Source of the DNA: Haemaphysalis longicornis
Taxonomy: Eukaryota; Arthropoda; Arachnida; Ixodida; Ixodidae
NCBI GenBank assembly: GCA_013339765.2
Contig: CM023453.1
Coordinates: 26,551,868 to 26,615,867 of the forward strand
Length of the DNA stretch: 64,000 nt
Direction: 5' to 3'
The notes under the pieces are model-generated. The model was not told the DNA's origin. It did not search any database and saw only the letters and a list, made by a program, of their open reading frames with translations. Positions 43,118 through 52,799 of this stretch are shown here, piece after piece. Position 1 is the first letter of the stretch; each line of letters begins with the position of its first letter. A program made the translations under genes and the position numbers.

Positions 43118-43476
43118 CATGACGAGTGGGCGAAGCACTGGCGATCGTTCTTACCGTAAATCACCTGTGAGAGTGTTTACTGCTGCTAAAACGATTTCCA
43201 ATCCAATCCCATTCAATACAATTCAAATTAAATCAATCCAATTCAATCCAATCCATTTCAATCCAATCCAATTCAATGCTCCTTGCGCATGCGCAGCACG
43301 GCTCTCCAGGAGCTCTCTCTTTCCCTCTCTCTAACCTTTTGTGAACCTTTTTATTTTGTTCTTGTTAACCTTTTGCGAACCTTTTGTTCACAGATGTTTC
43401 GATGTACACGGTTCTGTGGCGTGAACACGGACGCCGGACGCCGTACAAGCCTCGGCCTTAAGCTGCTTCGCCCCTA
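43118..43476 (-). mobile_element. MITE-like repeat with CCAAT pentamer array, inverse copy
   Basis: Runs from GAGTGGGCGAAGCACTGG to CTGCTTCGCCCCTAAAG. In between lie GATCGTTCTTACCGTAAATC, a CCAATCCAATTCAAT-type array (43198-43276), CTCCTTGCGCATGCGCAG and CGATGTACACGGTTCTG. It is the inverse of 37886-38150 in order and ends, slightly longer. It lies between the two 211-bp arms. Confidence 0.6.
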
Positions 43477-43660
43477 AAGCGATCGCTCGATCATTGTTCA
43501 GAGACACCGGTGTGCGACTCTGTCAAAGGCAAATAACGAGCGCATGCACGAGCACATTTGTCACCCCACCGCCGACTTCGTGACGGCTGCGTCCTCTATT
43601 GCGCAACACACACATGCCTCAGGAATCCGGTGGCGTACGTGTCTGCCGGGCGAGCTCAGT

Positions 43661-43871
43661 GCTATCTCGTGAATGCCAAGCCGGAGCCGGGTCGAGTAAT
43701 GCGGAAATTTTCTCGCTGGCTGCCTGATTGCATTCATGGCTCGAGAGGTTTCTCCCGTTGGGCACAACCGGTAGCTCTCAAGTGTTTTGCCGACGGCTCG
43801 TTGCACAGCCGTGATCTAGGTTGCAACCATCCAAGATAAATTTCTCTACTGCGGGACGACTGTGCTTCTAC
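43661..43871 (+). repeat. 211-bp inverted repeat, right arm
   Basis: Partner of 42328-42538. The plus frame over the arm (43558-43839) encodes YLVNAKPEPGRVMRKFSRWL and continues through WAQPVALKCFADGSLHSRDL. The equivalent minus frame exists in the left arm with four or five amino-acid changes. The arms could be long terminal inverted repeats of a 1.5-kb DNA transposon (42328-43871), or two independent insertions of one repeat. No duplication is seen at the outer edges. Confidence 0.8.
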
Positions 43872-44308
43872 AATAATTGCCTACACGCAGTTTGATGCAC
43901 GCAGGACAGTACAAGTATCGGAACAAACACCCGGTTGAGCTCACGGGCCCCCATTCCTTCTGTAAAAAGTTACAATGTTTCGGAGAAGGGTCGTTTGTTC
44001 GAAAAAATTGTTTTTTTTTTTTTCATTTTTGTTGTTAAGGGAAAGATGCTGCGTTCAAAATTAGGAAAGAAACTAGAGAGGGGAATTCAAAGATCAGTAG
44101 AAAATTAATATTTTATTAGTGTAAAGGATTGACTGCAATACTTTTGCGCGTACAGCAAACACGCCCGTCAACAACTCCTTTTCTCGTCGAAGTACGAGCA
44201 CAAAAACTTGGTTGTTTGGCAAGATCAGAATTAAACACATGATTTCGTGCAGTGCGGACGCGTCAAAACATTGCCTCACGGGAGATGGAAAGGAAAAAAT
44301 CGTTATAT
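43872..44308. other. Unassigned stretch
   Basis: No gene or element end recognised. It contains a T run at 44010-44022. Confidence 0.4.
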
Positions 44309-44350
44309 AATTAATTAATTAATTAATTAATTAATTAATTAATTAATATA
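44309..44350. repeat. TAAT tetranucleotide microsatellite
   Basis: About ten copies of AATT/TAAT. No adjacent polyadenylation signal identifies it as a retrotransposon tail. Confidence 0.9.
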
Positions 44351-44394
44351 TTAACTGATACCGTTATGTATAAATCAAACTACCGATCTCTATC

Positions 44395-44435
44395 CCTTCA
44401 TCCCCCCATCCGTCCGTCCGTTCGCCCGTCCGTTC

Positions 44436-44485
<50 letters not shown>
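44395..44485. repeat. TCTG/TCCG tetranucleotide microsatellite
   Basis: CCGTCCGTCCG-type repeats grade into about 13 perfect TCTG copies (44432-44483). Open frames on both strands across it are repeat artefacts. Confidence 0.9.
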
Positions 44486-44888
44486 GCCAGTGTTCTGGTG
44501 CATATGTGCTTGAAACGTGAAATCGGCAAGCTGGAAAAGCTCTCGTCCAATGGTAGAGCAAACGCTCGTTGCCACGACGTCCCACTTATGTGCATTATCC
44601 GATTACCGGTAAGGTGACATCGGTTGTGACAACGCAGTGTGAAGACTTCAGGGCGCACTTAACACCGCGCGGACACGCTTATCCTAGGCAAGCTCTGCAT
44701 GGGCAAGAACTGAAGTGGAGAATTAAAGCGCGATTTTGGGTAATTTAGTTGCTAGCTAAAAGATTCCTGACTACAGCGAACAATTATCTCGACGACAAAA
44801 AATATAAGAAAGCTTGCACTCACGCGCAAGACTTCAATGGCGGAGCTGTTGTAGGTGAGCATTGCCGGACTCATAGTTAAGTTTCAGT

Positions 44889-45117
44889 ATCATTGTTTAT
44901 TTGCGCAGTTGCGGTGGCAGTAATCGTCGTCATAAGCATCGAGGAGGTCGTCGTCTTCTTCACGGCGGGTGATGAATGCAAAGTCCTCCTCTGCATTGTA
45001 GACTTTTACCGGCTGTTCGTCGTCGACTCGAGGCAGCGGTGGAGGGACCTGCAAGTCATCTCGGGAAGCAGTGGCACACTCCTAGCCGCGTCTCCAATCA
45101 TCCATAATGGTTTCTAG
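44889..45117 (-). other. Acidic coding-like remnant
   Basis: The minus frame reads ETIMDDWRRG, stop, DDLQVPPPLPRVDDEQPVKV, then DFAFITRREEDDDLLDAYDD and DDYCHRNCANKQ before a stop overlapping AATAAAC. An acidic C-terminus directly preceding a polyadenylation signal resembles the end of a transposase or host protein, but no domain is recognised and an in-frame stop is present. Confidence 0.35.
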
Positions 45118-45239
45118 AGAATGCAGCGGCCGCGGTGACCGCTCCCAAGCACGGTGTCTTTTCATCTTTAGTATTAGCGCTGGAGTTCCTTTTTTTACAT
45201 TAGCACTTGACGACAGGGCTGGAGTTGTTTTGTTTTTTT

Positions 45240-45440
45240 TTTTTCTTTTTTTGCTATAGCCACTGCAGGAGCCAGGGGCTCAGTGGTGGCCGCCAGTCAC
45301 GCGCTCAGGAGCGCTTGCCATTTTCTCTCTCCTGGGTGTATTTCCCACTTCTTTGTTCTGCTAAAGTCACTGCTCGTGGCGGGGATTCTCGGCGGCCGCC
45401 GCGAGGCACGCGCTCATGAGCGCTCGGCATTTTCTTGGTA
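45240..45440 (+). repeat. Imperfect tandem duplication
   Basis: Two copies of a ~115-bp segment: TTGCTATAGCCACTGCAGGA ... GTCACGCGCTCAGGAGCGC ... CCATTTTC and TCTGCTAAAGTCACTGCTCG ... AGGCACGCGCTCATGAGCGC ... GCATTTTC. The copies are clearly diverged. Function unknown. A third weaker copy may begin near 45514 (GGTGAGGAAACGCGC). Confidence 0.55.
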
Positions 45441-46973
45441 TTTTTTTTCTGCAATGGCGACCTTAGTAACAACACCTCCGCTGTTTGTTAAAAGGGAGAG
45501 ACGATACTCAGGTTACCGGTGAGGAAACGCGCCCGAGCCCGCTGGCGCTCTCCTGCCATTATTTACATAACGTCTACGCGGCAAAATGTGCGTTCGCTAA
45601 TTCGCTCCCGTCGCAGTCATGTAAAGGAGGCTATAGAACCTTGCAGACGCTAGCATTAGCTTCGCATTAACCCCGAACTGGAATCAGATTCCTTGGTCTC
45701 ATATCAACCACAATCTTAGCGTTAAAAGGCAGCCTCTCTTACAGTGGTATTGCCTAGTTGCTCGATCAAGGCAAAACTTTAGAATGCGTACGAGATATTG
45801 TACGATCTATGCGCTAAGCCTTACTATGCGCCATTATGACGAACTTTGTATACTCGGTTACAACTCAAGAACGGCACCACCTCATGTAGTGTATCACTCC
45901 GCCAAAGCGCCGGACCCGTGACGTCAGTGCGCGCGCGTTTTGAAAGGGGTTTGCTATGAATGCGTAATATCGTCTGCCTTGTCTCACGCAGTTTGTTTGT
46001 CGTCACTGGAGTCGTTTATAAGCATATTAAGTCCAAAAAATCACGGGAACGGCTCACGCCATGTTCAAAATATTCCCAGTAACGCCCTACTTGCGCCGAG
46101 CGGAGAAACACCCGGATACGGTGATAAGGCACAGCGGCAACTTCCGGTGCCGTTCTTAAGTTGTCACCGAGTATAGTAACTTTTCGTCCGTCGTGGTGAG
46201 GTTTATAAAGGTTTGACAGCATTGATTTGTCGTTTAAAGAGCTCACAAAACTGAAACAAAAACAACAATTCCCGGATTTAAATCGAGTATAAATAACTAC
46301 CAGCTGTTCGCGGATAAAACACGAATCGAAGGGCTCACTAAAACTATCGCCGATAAAGATTACGAACTTTGTGACACAGAGTTGAGGAAACTTGTTCGAA
46401 ATATTGCGGCACCTCCTTATGCACAAGATAAATCGCCAGAAAATGATGAATGTCCTTGCAGAAGTGCAGGCCCGTCGGCCCTATAGAACTACCTTTAACC
46501 TCTTCCCCACTCTCATCCTCACTTAATTTCAGACCCTGCAGCTGAGGCGAGGCCAGAGCCTGCGATCTCACTCATTCACCACGTCACATCCTTTGGCTTT
46601 CACCTCATCAGGTGAAGTCGGCGGCCATTTGCGGGCGACGTCGACCTCATGAGATCGAAATCTCAGCAGGTTGTCGGCTCGGTGAGCTGAATTAACTTTC
46701 AGTTGGCGGGTCCGTCCGCCGGCTGAAGAGCATGACCGCACTCCTCCATCCGTTCTGGCAGATGAGGAGTGTAATTAAGCACCCAAGTATTAATCCTACT
46801 CCTCATTTGGTTCCTCAGTATATTGAGGAAAGAAGAACGAAACGTCAGTGCATCCAAGCCAAAGCACGTCCTCCCTTTTCAACGAAACACTCGCGAACAG
46901 CACTCCGTACCCCATGATTGCTCAGAGACGTGCAAGGACTGGCCGTTTTCTTAATCCAGTCGGCTCATTGCTA
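45441..46973. other. Unassigned stretch with minus-strand frames
   Basis: The minus frames 46571-46344 and 46426-46016 overlap and contain IHHFLAIYLVHKEVPQYFEQ and VRVFLRSAQVGRYWEYFEHG-type text that may be protein-derived, but I recognise no family. They could be a decayed transposase. Otherwise nothing is supported. Confidence 0.3.
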
Positions 46974-47276
46974 CACTCTAAGAAATCGCCGATGGTGGGC
47001 TTCACCACAATGTCCCAAAACAACTCATGAGCGTTACCGAATGTGCTATAATTTGGTAGATGACAGAGCCCAGCATGCGATTATAATACAAAATGGGGTC
47101 TGCGCTGGTACAGCAGCGCACATGCACTCCTTGAGCCGCTGTCCCAGCGCAGACCCCATTTTGTATTATAATCCCATGCTGCGCTTCGTCATCCACCAAA
47201 TTAGCACATTCGGTAATGCTCATGAGTTGTTTTGGGACACTGCGGTGGAGCCCATCATGGGCGATTTCTTAGAGTG
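46974..47276. mobile_element. TA-flanked foldback MITE
   Basis: 303 bp and almost entirely an inverted repeat: arms of about 140 bp start CACTCTAAGAAATCGCCGAT on the left and, read inward, CACTCTAAGAAATCGCCCAT on the right, and extend to CAAAATGGGGTCTGCGCTGG in both. The central spacer is ~30 bp. TA flanks both ends (46972-46973 and 47277-47278), the target of Tc1/mariner-type transposases. Arms differ at about 10% of positions. Transcripts would form a long hairpin. Confidence 0.87.
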
Positions 47277-48189
47277 TATACAGAAATCCAACATTACGAA
47301 TGCATGTCAACTGCTCTCTCCCCTGCAAGAGGAAGTGCCGCTGACGTTCGGAATCCCCTCGTGTATATACGAAAAATTACAAAAAAAAGTCATCTCCGCC
47401 TGCTGATGCTATTTTCATAGCAGTATTACTCAGATGGACGCAATGGGCTGCCAGCTTTTAATTTCCTTCCTTCCCTTTACCACTACATGTGGCCTGAAGG
47501 CAGCGTACCTGTAATTGATGATTTCCTTGAAGACTCGTACTGGACCGAGTTGTGAACGAGGAAATAACTGCGGAATGTCGAAAGAAGCTGCTTATCGTAG
47601 GATGGTGGCTCCATGGAGCAGTAAACTACGCCCTCTAAAAATACAGGCGCCAACGAGGCATCCCAGTCCATTAAGAAAGGCGTTGGCAGAAGCTACCTTG
47701 CAACGCCTGTCTGCTGTAAGTCGCGTTTCAGGTGTAAATGCACGAACGGAACCTATACTGACCGGTGGACGCTCCGCAGCCACTCAACATTTTGTTCCTG
47801 GTTGGGTGGCTTGCTCTGATCCGCGTCACAGTTGCGTTAATATTGTTAGCGGAGACCAAGCACGAAAATATTCAACACCTTTTGAGCCAACTGCAGAAGT
47901 AGTGAACGTGTGGTAGCTGTGAAATTCAGTTCCCTGCGCCCATTTCCGTTACAATTCCTGAAATCCCAATTTTAGTGTGTTGTTACCTCTCACGTGACCT
48001 AATTTTCTCTCAACAAACAAAAGTATGCAGAATAATTACTGTTAGGTATGCTGATATATTTAGCGCAGCATGCCGTGAAACACGTAGTGGAGTTATGTGG
48101 GGCCGTGTGGCTATGAAATCGTGCCGATAATGATGCTGGGGCAATGAAAAATGGCAGCGTCTAATCTCACGGCAGTTTCCATTAAAGCT
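47277..48189. other. Unassigned stretch
   Basis: The plus frame 47515-47916 (133 codons) is open but has no recognised domain, and its minus shadow is also open. No element borders seen. Confidence 0.35.
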
Positions 48190-48560
48190 GGCTGGCCTAA
48201 AATTTGCTGAATAATATTACGTCCCAACGTAACCTAACGTAACATAACCTCACCGAACCTGAATAACCTAAACGAACGCGTCATAACCTACCCAAATCCA
48301 GCCAAACTGCAACAAACCTTATCTAACCCAGCCCAATGACACAGAACACAATTTATTTTAAACGTAATCCAACCCATTCTAGAAGTCCTGTGCGTCGATC
48401 TTTTGATGTAGTAAAAACCAGAGTAAAAAAAGCATTAAGAAAATCACGATGACCGAAAAATTCCGAAAGCCAAAAAAAGAAAAAAAGAAACCATCGTAAT
48501 GCCGGACTCGAACCTGAGCCTCGCGTTTAAAACCAAGTACTCTACCACAGTGCTACAGGG
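48190..48560 (-). mobile_element. tRNA-derived SINE with AGGTTA-rich tail
   Basis: On minus: GTCCCTGTAGCACTGTGGTA and GAGTACTTGG (A box region), then CTCAGGTTCGAGTCCGGC (a textbook B box with paired T stem), TTTCTTTTTTTC, a ~200-bp body and a terminal part with repeated GGTTAGATAAGG, GGGTAGGTTATG, GAGGTTATGTTACG and TTAGGTTACG. The tRNA-like head lacks a good acceptor pairing. It is a different family from the 12.9-kb SINE. It shares the TTAGGTTA-type tail with 36290-36510. Confidence 0.6.
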
Positions 48561-49289
48561 ACAGCTGCAACCACGGCTTTTTAGGGAATATTTACCCCAT
48601 AGAATCTCTGGGGAACGTTTTAGCCAATGACAGGCGACTGCCATGAGAAATTTCTCATGGTAATTTTCATGGTTGTCATGATAATAGACACTACCATGCA
48701 AAATTCCAGCCCTTCCACCCTGGGAACAGAAAAAGTTCTGCGAAGCTGGCGGTTTGGTTGGATTTGCTATGTTGGGGTTTATCGCTGTTAACGATTTATT
48801 ATATTGAATTATAAATACAGTACCCCGACTTCTATGTGACAGACCAAAGACACACACGATTGTGGGTAGAGACAATGACGTTTTATTATAGCGCGTCTAC
48901 GCCAATCATAGCCCAGACTCTAGTGTGCCGCACAGGTGGCCGCCGAAGAGGACGCGGCATTACGCAATGGCAGGAGGGGGAGGGGGAGTTACGGACGCCG
49001 CGCGTGGCGAGCCGTATACACTATTCTGAAAATAGCCGGCGGCGGCGGAGGAAGTATGAAGTGGGGCTGTAATCCTTCCCCCTCCGTAAATAGATCGTCA
49101 TGGTTCACTGCGCGACCGATATTATGCGGGAAAGCCAGCCTGCAAAAACCAAGATCACGCCGATCTCTCTACACTCGGCTTCGCTTCCAAACACACATGC
49201 ATTACCGGGAAGACATTTTTTTAGGGTCAGTATAACACATATTAAAATATGGATGCCATAAGACCTTGGTTTATTTTAACTGCACAGCT

Positions 49290-49850
49290 GTCCAGGCCAA
49301 CACAAACCCGTCCGGCGTAGACAGAAAACCCCGAGCGCGACCGCCCGGCGTCGTGCAGGCTTGCGCGTGGGCTTACGCCACACGAGGAGCTCCAGCCTTC
49401 CTCGTCGTCATCGTCGTGTAGCGACCGGCGTGCCGCGGGTCCTCCGGGCCGGAGACGATGACAGCGAATCTGTCAAGACATCCCTTGACAACCAACACGT
49501 GGAGACGGCCACCGAACCAGCTGACGAAGAAGTGGGGGTCTACCGAGGCGAGGGCGCGCTACAAGAGGATTTGCCCTACGTGGCTGTGCCGTCGGAAGAC
49601 GACGATGAAAGGTATGACGAGGGTTGCTACTGAAAAAAAAAATCACCGTGCATATTTTAATGGTCCTTGCTTTATAGTGCCGTCCAAAGCGGCTTTGCAC
49701 TGCTGGGGTCCGGCTGCTCCTTCTTTTCTGGGACCTGCTGTCATTGTGGGGAGAAGCTAGGTCGACCCCCAGCTCCGCTGTTTTTCCAGCCTTGCACCAC
49801 CAGTGCAAGCTGCGCCAATTTTTTTATAATTTTTTCCATACACTGAAGAC
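49290..49850 (+). repeat. Dispersed repeat R2, second copy
   Basis: Homologous blocks with 36640-37190 in the same order (CAGGCTTGCGCGTGGGCTTA, GAGGAGCTC, CCAGCTCCGCTGTTTTTCCA, GCACCACCAGTGCAAGCTGC). The plus frame 49361-49633 encodes an acidic C-terminus (VPSEDDDERYDEGCY, stop). The corresponding part of the 36.6-kb copy is not open, so coding status is unproven. Sequence 48560-49290 upstream has no recognised feature. Confidence 0.5.
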
Positions 49851-50151
49851 ACGCTGCCGAGTAAAGCGTCCACACCGCAGTGAAAACCTGGGGGATTAGG
49901 CATATACAGTTTCGCTTTAAAATACCTATAGTGCAAGCACCTGTTTACACCTCCCCCGCTTTACAATCAACGACGTTGTTGGACTCGTCACTATTAAACT
50001 CTCTTTTTAGCTCTTCATTGCTCTCTCTATCTCTATCTCTCTCTCATTCACGTAGTTCAGGGAAACTAAAACTAGCCCAAAATAAGTACACAGGACGATG
50101 CAGGACTAAAAACTGAATTTACTGAAAAACAAGACTCAGAAGATCCCACTC

Positions 50152-52799
50152 TTTTTTTTTTTACTGTTTTGAATTTATTCAAATCATAAACCAGCAGGCC
50201 TATTTTTCAACACTAGTTCGTGAACTCCGTTGTAGCCTTTAGGCGAACGGGCGTTACGGTGCCTCGTCGAGCCTATGGTGTTATCTTTCGTTGTTCTCGC
50301 CACTCCAGCCTCCTCTTTGTCGCTCGGCGAACTTGAAGAACGGCGATAATTCGCACTGTCGAACATCTTCACAGAGTGATCTCTGACAGCCAGCCCTTTC
50401 ACAGAACGAGTGGAAGGACTGACCTGGCCACCGGTGCGTCGGTCTTCTTCCTCGCGCTCCTTTCTCTTAAAAAACTCAACGAATTCAACAGCTATGCGAT
50501 CGAGTTCAAGGGTCAAATTGAACGAGTTCGTCGTCTGCGAGGACACTTCACCAATCGTCTCTGAATTTGGCGTGTTTGCCGCTCCAATCAAACCCAGATT
50601 AGCGCGTTCTCGGGTGTTATTACTTTCTGAAGACAGCATAGTCATAGCGTCTTGCAGCGTATCATTATGAACGGGGTCACCACCGTCTAAATTGTACGTC
50701 ACGAGGTACTCGCTGGAATAGCCTTCTTGCTTGGCAACAGATCGATCAGGAAACAAATTAGATCCAGTAACTTGCGAGTGAAATAGCGAGTGATAGGAAA
50801 TAAATGGTGCCTGCTTTGTTGCAGGCACGGTATCACTTACGTTTGATACAGTTCCAGAAGAAAATCCTTCCTCAGTCGATTGTTGCTCTTTTAGCCGTCA
50901 CCAGCTCATTAGTGGCTGATCCTTGCCCTCTAGTGTCACTGCTCGCATTCTCTATCGATCTATCCACTGATGTCTCACTAAGCTCAGATGTGTGCCGTAT
51001 TCCGCTTTTCGGTGTGGATGCTTCGCGTTTAGAGTAGGCATCTGCGCTTATCGGCTTCATCGTTCCCAAAAATTGGCGTCTCGGCCCTCTTGAATGACCA
51101 TACGGGGCGATCTTCTTCGGGATAGTGTCATCCTTGTAGTAAACTGTGGGCACCGCTAGATAAGCTCCGGAATCGCTGACTCCGTCCCCTCCTGAGTGCA
51201 TCGGCTGCATTCCTTTAAACGTTTCAGTAGTATTGAGGCGAGGCGTATCGGGGGCCTTTACCAATAGGCGCTGTTCCCTTTCTAGATTGGAGAGTGGTAG
51301 ATTGCCTGAATCCAACCTATCCCCTGGTGGGGTTACTTCCGCCAAACCGGCGCGTTGGACGCTTTTTACAGTGAGGGTTGCTTTGGAACTGTATAATACA
51401 GCAGCGGGTGAGGTTGACAGATTTACAGCCATTATTTCATCAGGCCGGGTGTACTTCGTTGATGAAGCCACCCCTGTTAATTCTAAAGTACTCTGTGTAA
51501 AACGTTCGGAAATTTTCGAGCTATTGAGACCACCAAATACTGTGACGCCGATTGTATTGTTAGTGCCGACAGTTCCGGATAGCGTCGACGTATTGCTGCC
51601 CGCACTCTCGTTGACTACCATGGCTGCCTCCTTGGTACCCGACCGCAAATCGGGTATTTTGACAGAGCTTACCTCCGCCGACGCACTGGTACCGGGGAAG
51701 AAATCATGGTAGCTGAAGCCTCTGAATGAGAGAGAAACGTCCACAGTGTCAGAGTATAGCTGATGGTCCCCAACAGGGACGCTTATTATCCTCGAGTTTT
51801 CGAGCAGCCCTGTCGTGCTTTTGGAGAAGTTTGTGAAAAGTTTTAGAATATCGGGACCATCACGCGAGGGGGGCAGTAGAGCAAGGGTCTCGTGACTTCG
51901 AATTCCACCTTCATCAACAAACTCGCTGCTCGTTTCTTCCCGTTCATTCTTCACTTCTGGTTCCGCTAAAGGTTTATGAGAAAAACGGTTTAAAACAAAT
52001 CCCCGTTGCCCCACCATGACGCTGCCAGGCACCATGATATGAGAAACGCTTTTCGTATGCGCAAAATCGTGTCTTCTGTAGTAAGCGGCCTTCTTATCAG
52101 GAGAGGAACTCGGGGAGGTCTGGTTAGGATGATTTTCAGCTTCATTTCTGCTGATACCCTTTCGTCCGGTTCGAGACGAGTTGCTGTCAGGCTCGCCGCG
52201 GTTCTTTTTAGGCAGCAGAGTTTGATCATGCAGGAAGAAGTCTTGTCGAGCCAGAGAATTCTCCGTTGCGTCAACCTTTTCCCTATTTTTCGTGGCTAAT
52301 TTTAAACCCGAGGCGTCATAACGATCCGTGACCTCACCCAAATGGCCCGTAGCGTTCGAAAGAGTTTCGTCCGTCGCTGGTTGGTCGTGAAGAAAAGACG
52401 AGGCGCCGAACGTTTTCCATGTCCGGTGGCTTGAGTTTTCCGTCAGAGTTAATTGCTGCGAATCCTTGTAGGTGCCCACGTCACTCCTCGCGTAGTCATT
52501 GATCGCCATTCCGCCTTCGAGGAGGTGAAGATCCGCCGGGCCAGGCACAATGGCCGTAGTCGTATTTACTACGAGTGAAGTCGCTTTGTCTCGGACCACC
52601 TTGACTGTCCTCTCGATGCCTCCGAAGACTCCAGTCTAGACGGAGCTATCGTCGTGCTGTCATACCGGTCGATTGCTATTTTAATCTTTTTTAGGAAGAG
52701 GGCCCACAGCTGATCGGTGCGCTCAAGCGACGAGACGGCGGGCAGTGACGAGCCTGATGGCCGCAAGGGTAGCAGCGTACGCTGGCCGTGGTGCATTTC
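50152..52799 (-). pseudogene. Sequon-rich secreted-type protein, frame-broken; retrocopy or terminal exon
   Basis: Three minus frames join: 52796-52569 (starts MHHGQRTLLPL), 52636-50872 (575+ codons, no stop) and 50875-50184 (ends NRPAGL, stop). The first and third are in the same register and the middle is displaced, as if two small compensating indels occurred. The protein is Ser/Thr/Asn-rich with 13 N-x-S/T sequons in the middle part alone, suggesting secretion or an extracellular domain. No domain recognised and no repeat copy in the window. The minus strand has TTTTCAG just before AAATG (52799), like a splice acceptor. Five bases after the stop is AATAAA (50179-50174), and 11 bases later an A run (50162-50152). 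Confidence 0.55.
50174..50179 (-). promoter_or_regulatory. Polyadenylation signal followed by A run
   Basis: AATAAA on minus, 5 nt after the stop of the sequon-rich frame. An 11-A run starts 11 nt downstream, within the usual cleavage distance. Genomic A at that place is what a reverse-transcribed mRNA would leave. Confidence 0.6.

Noticed and set aside
44364..44658. Arg/Gln/Thr/Asp repeat frames around 44.4 kb
   Set aside because: Translations of the TCTG microsatellite in different frames.
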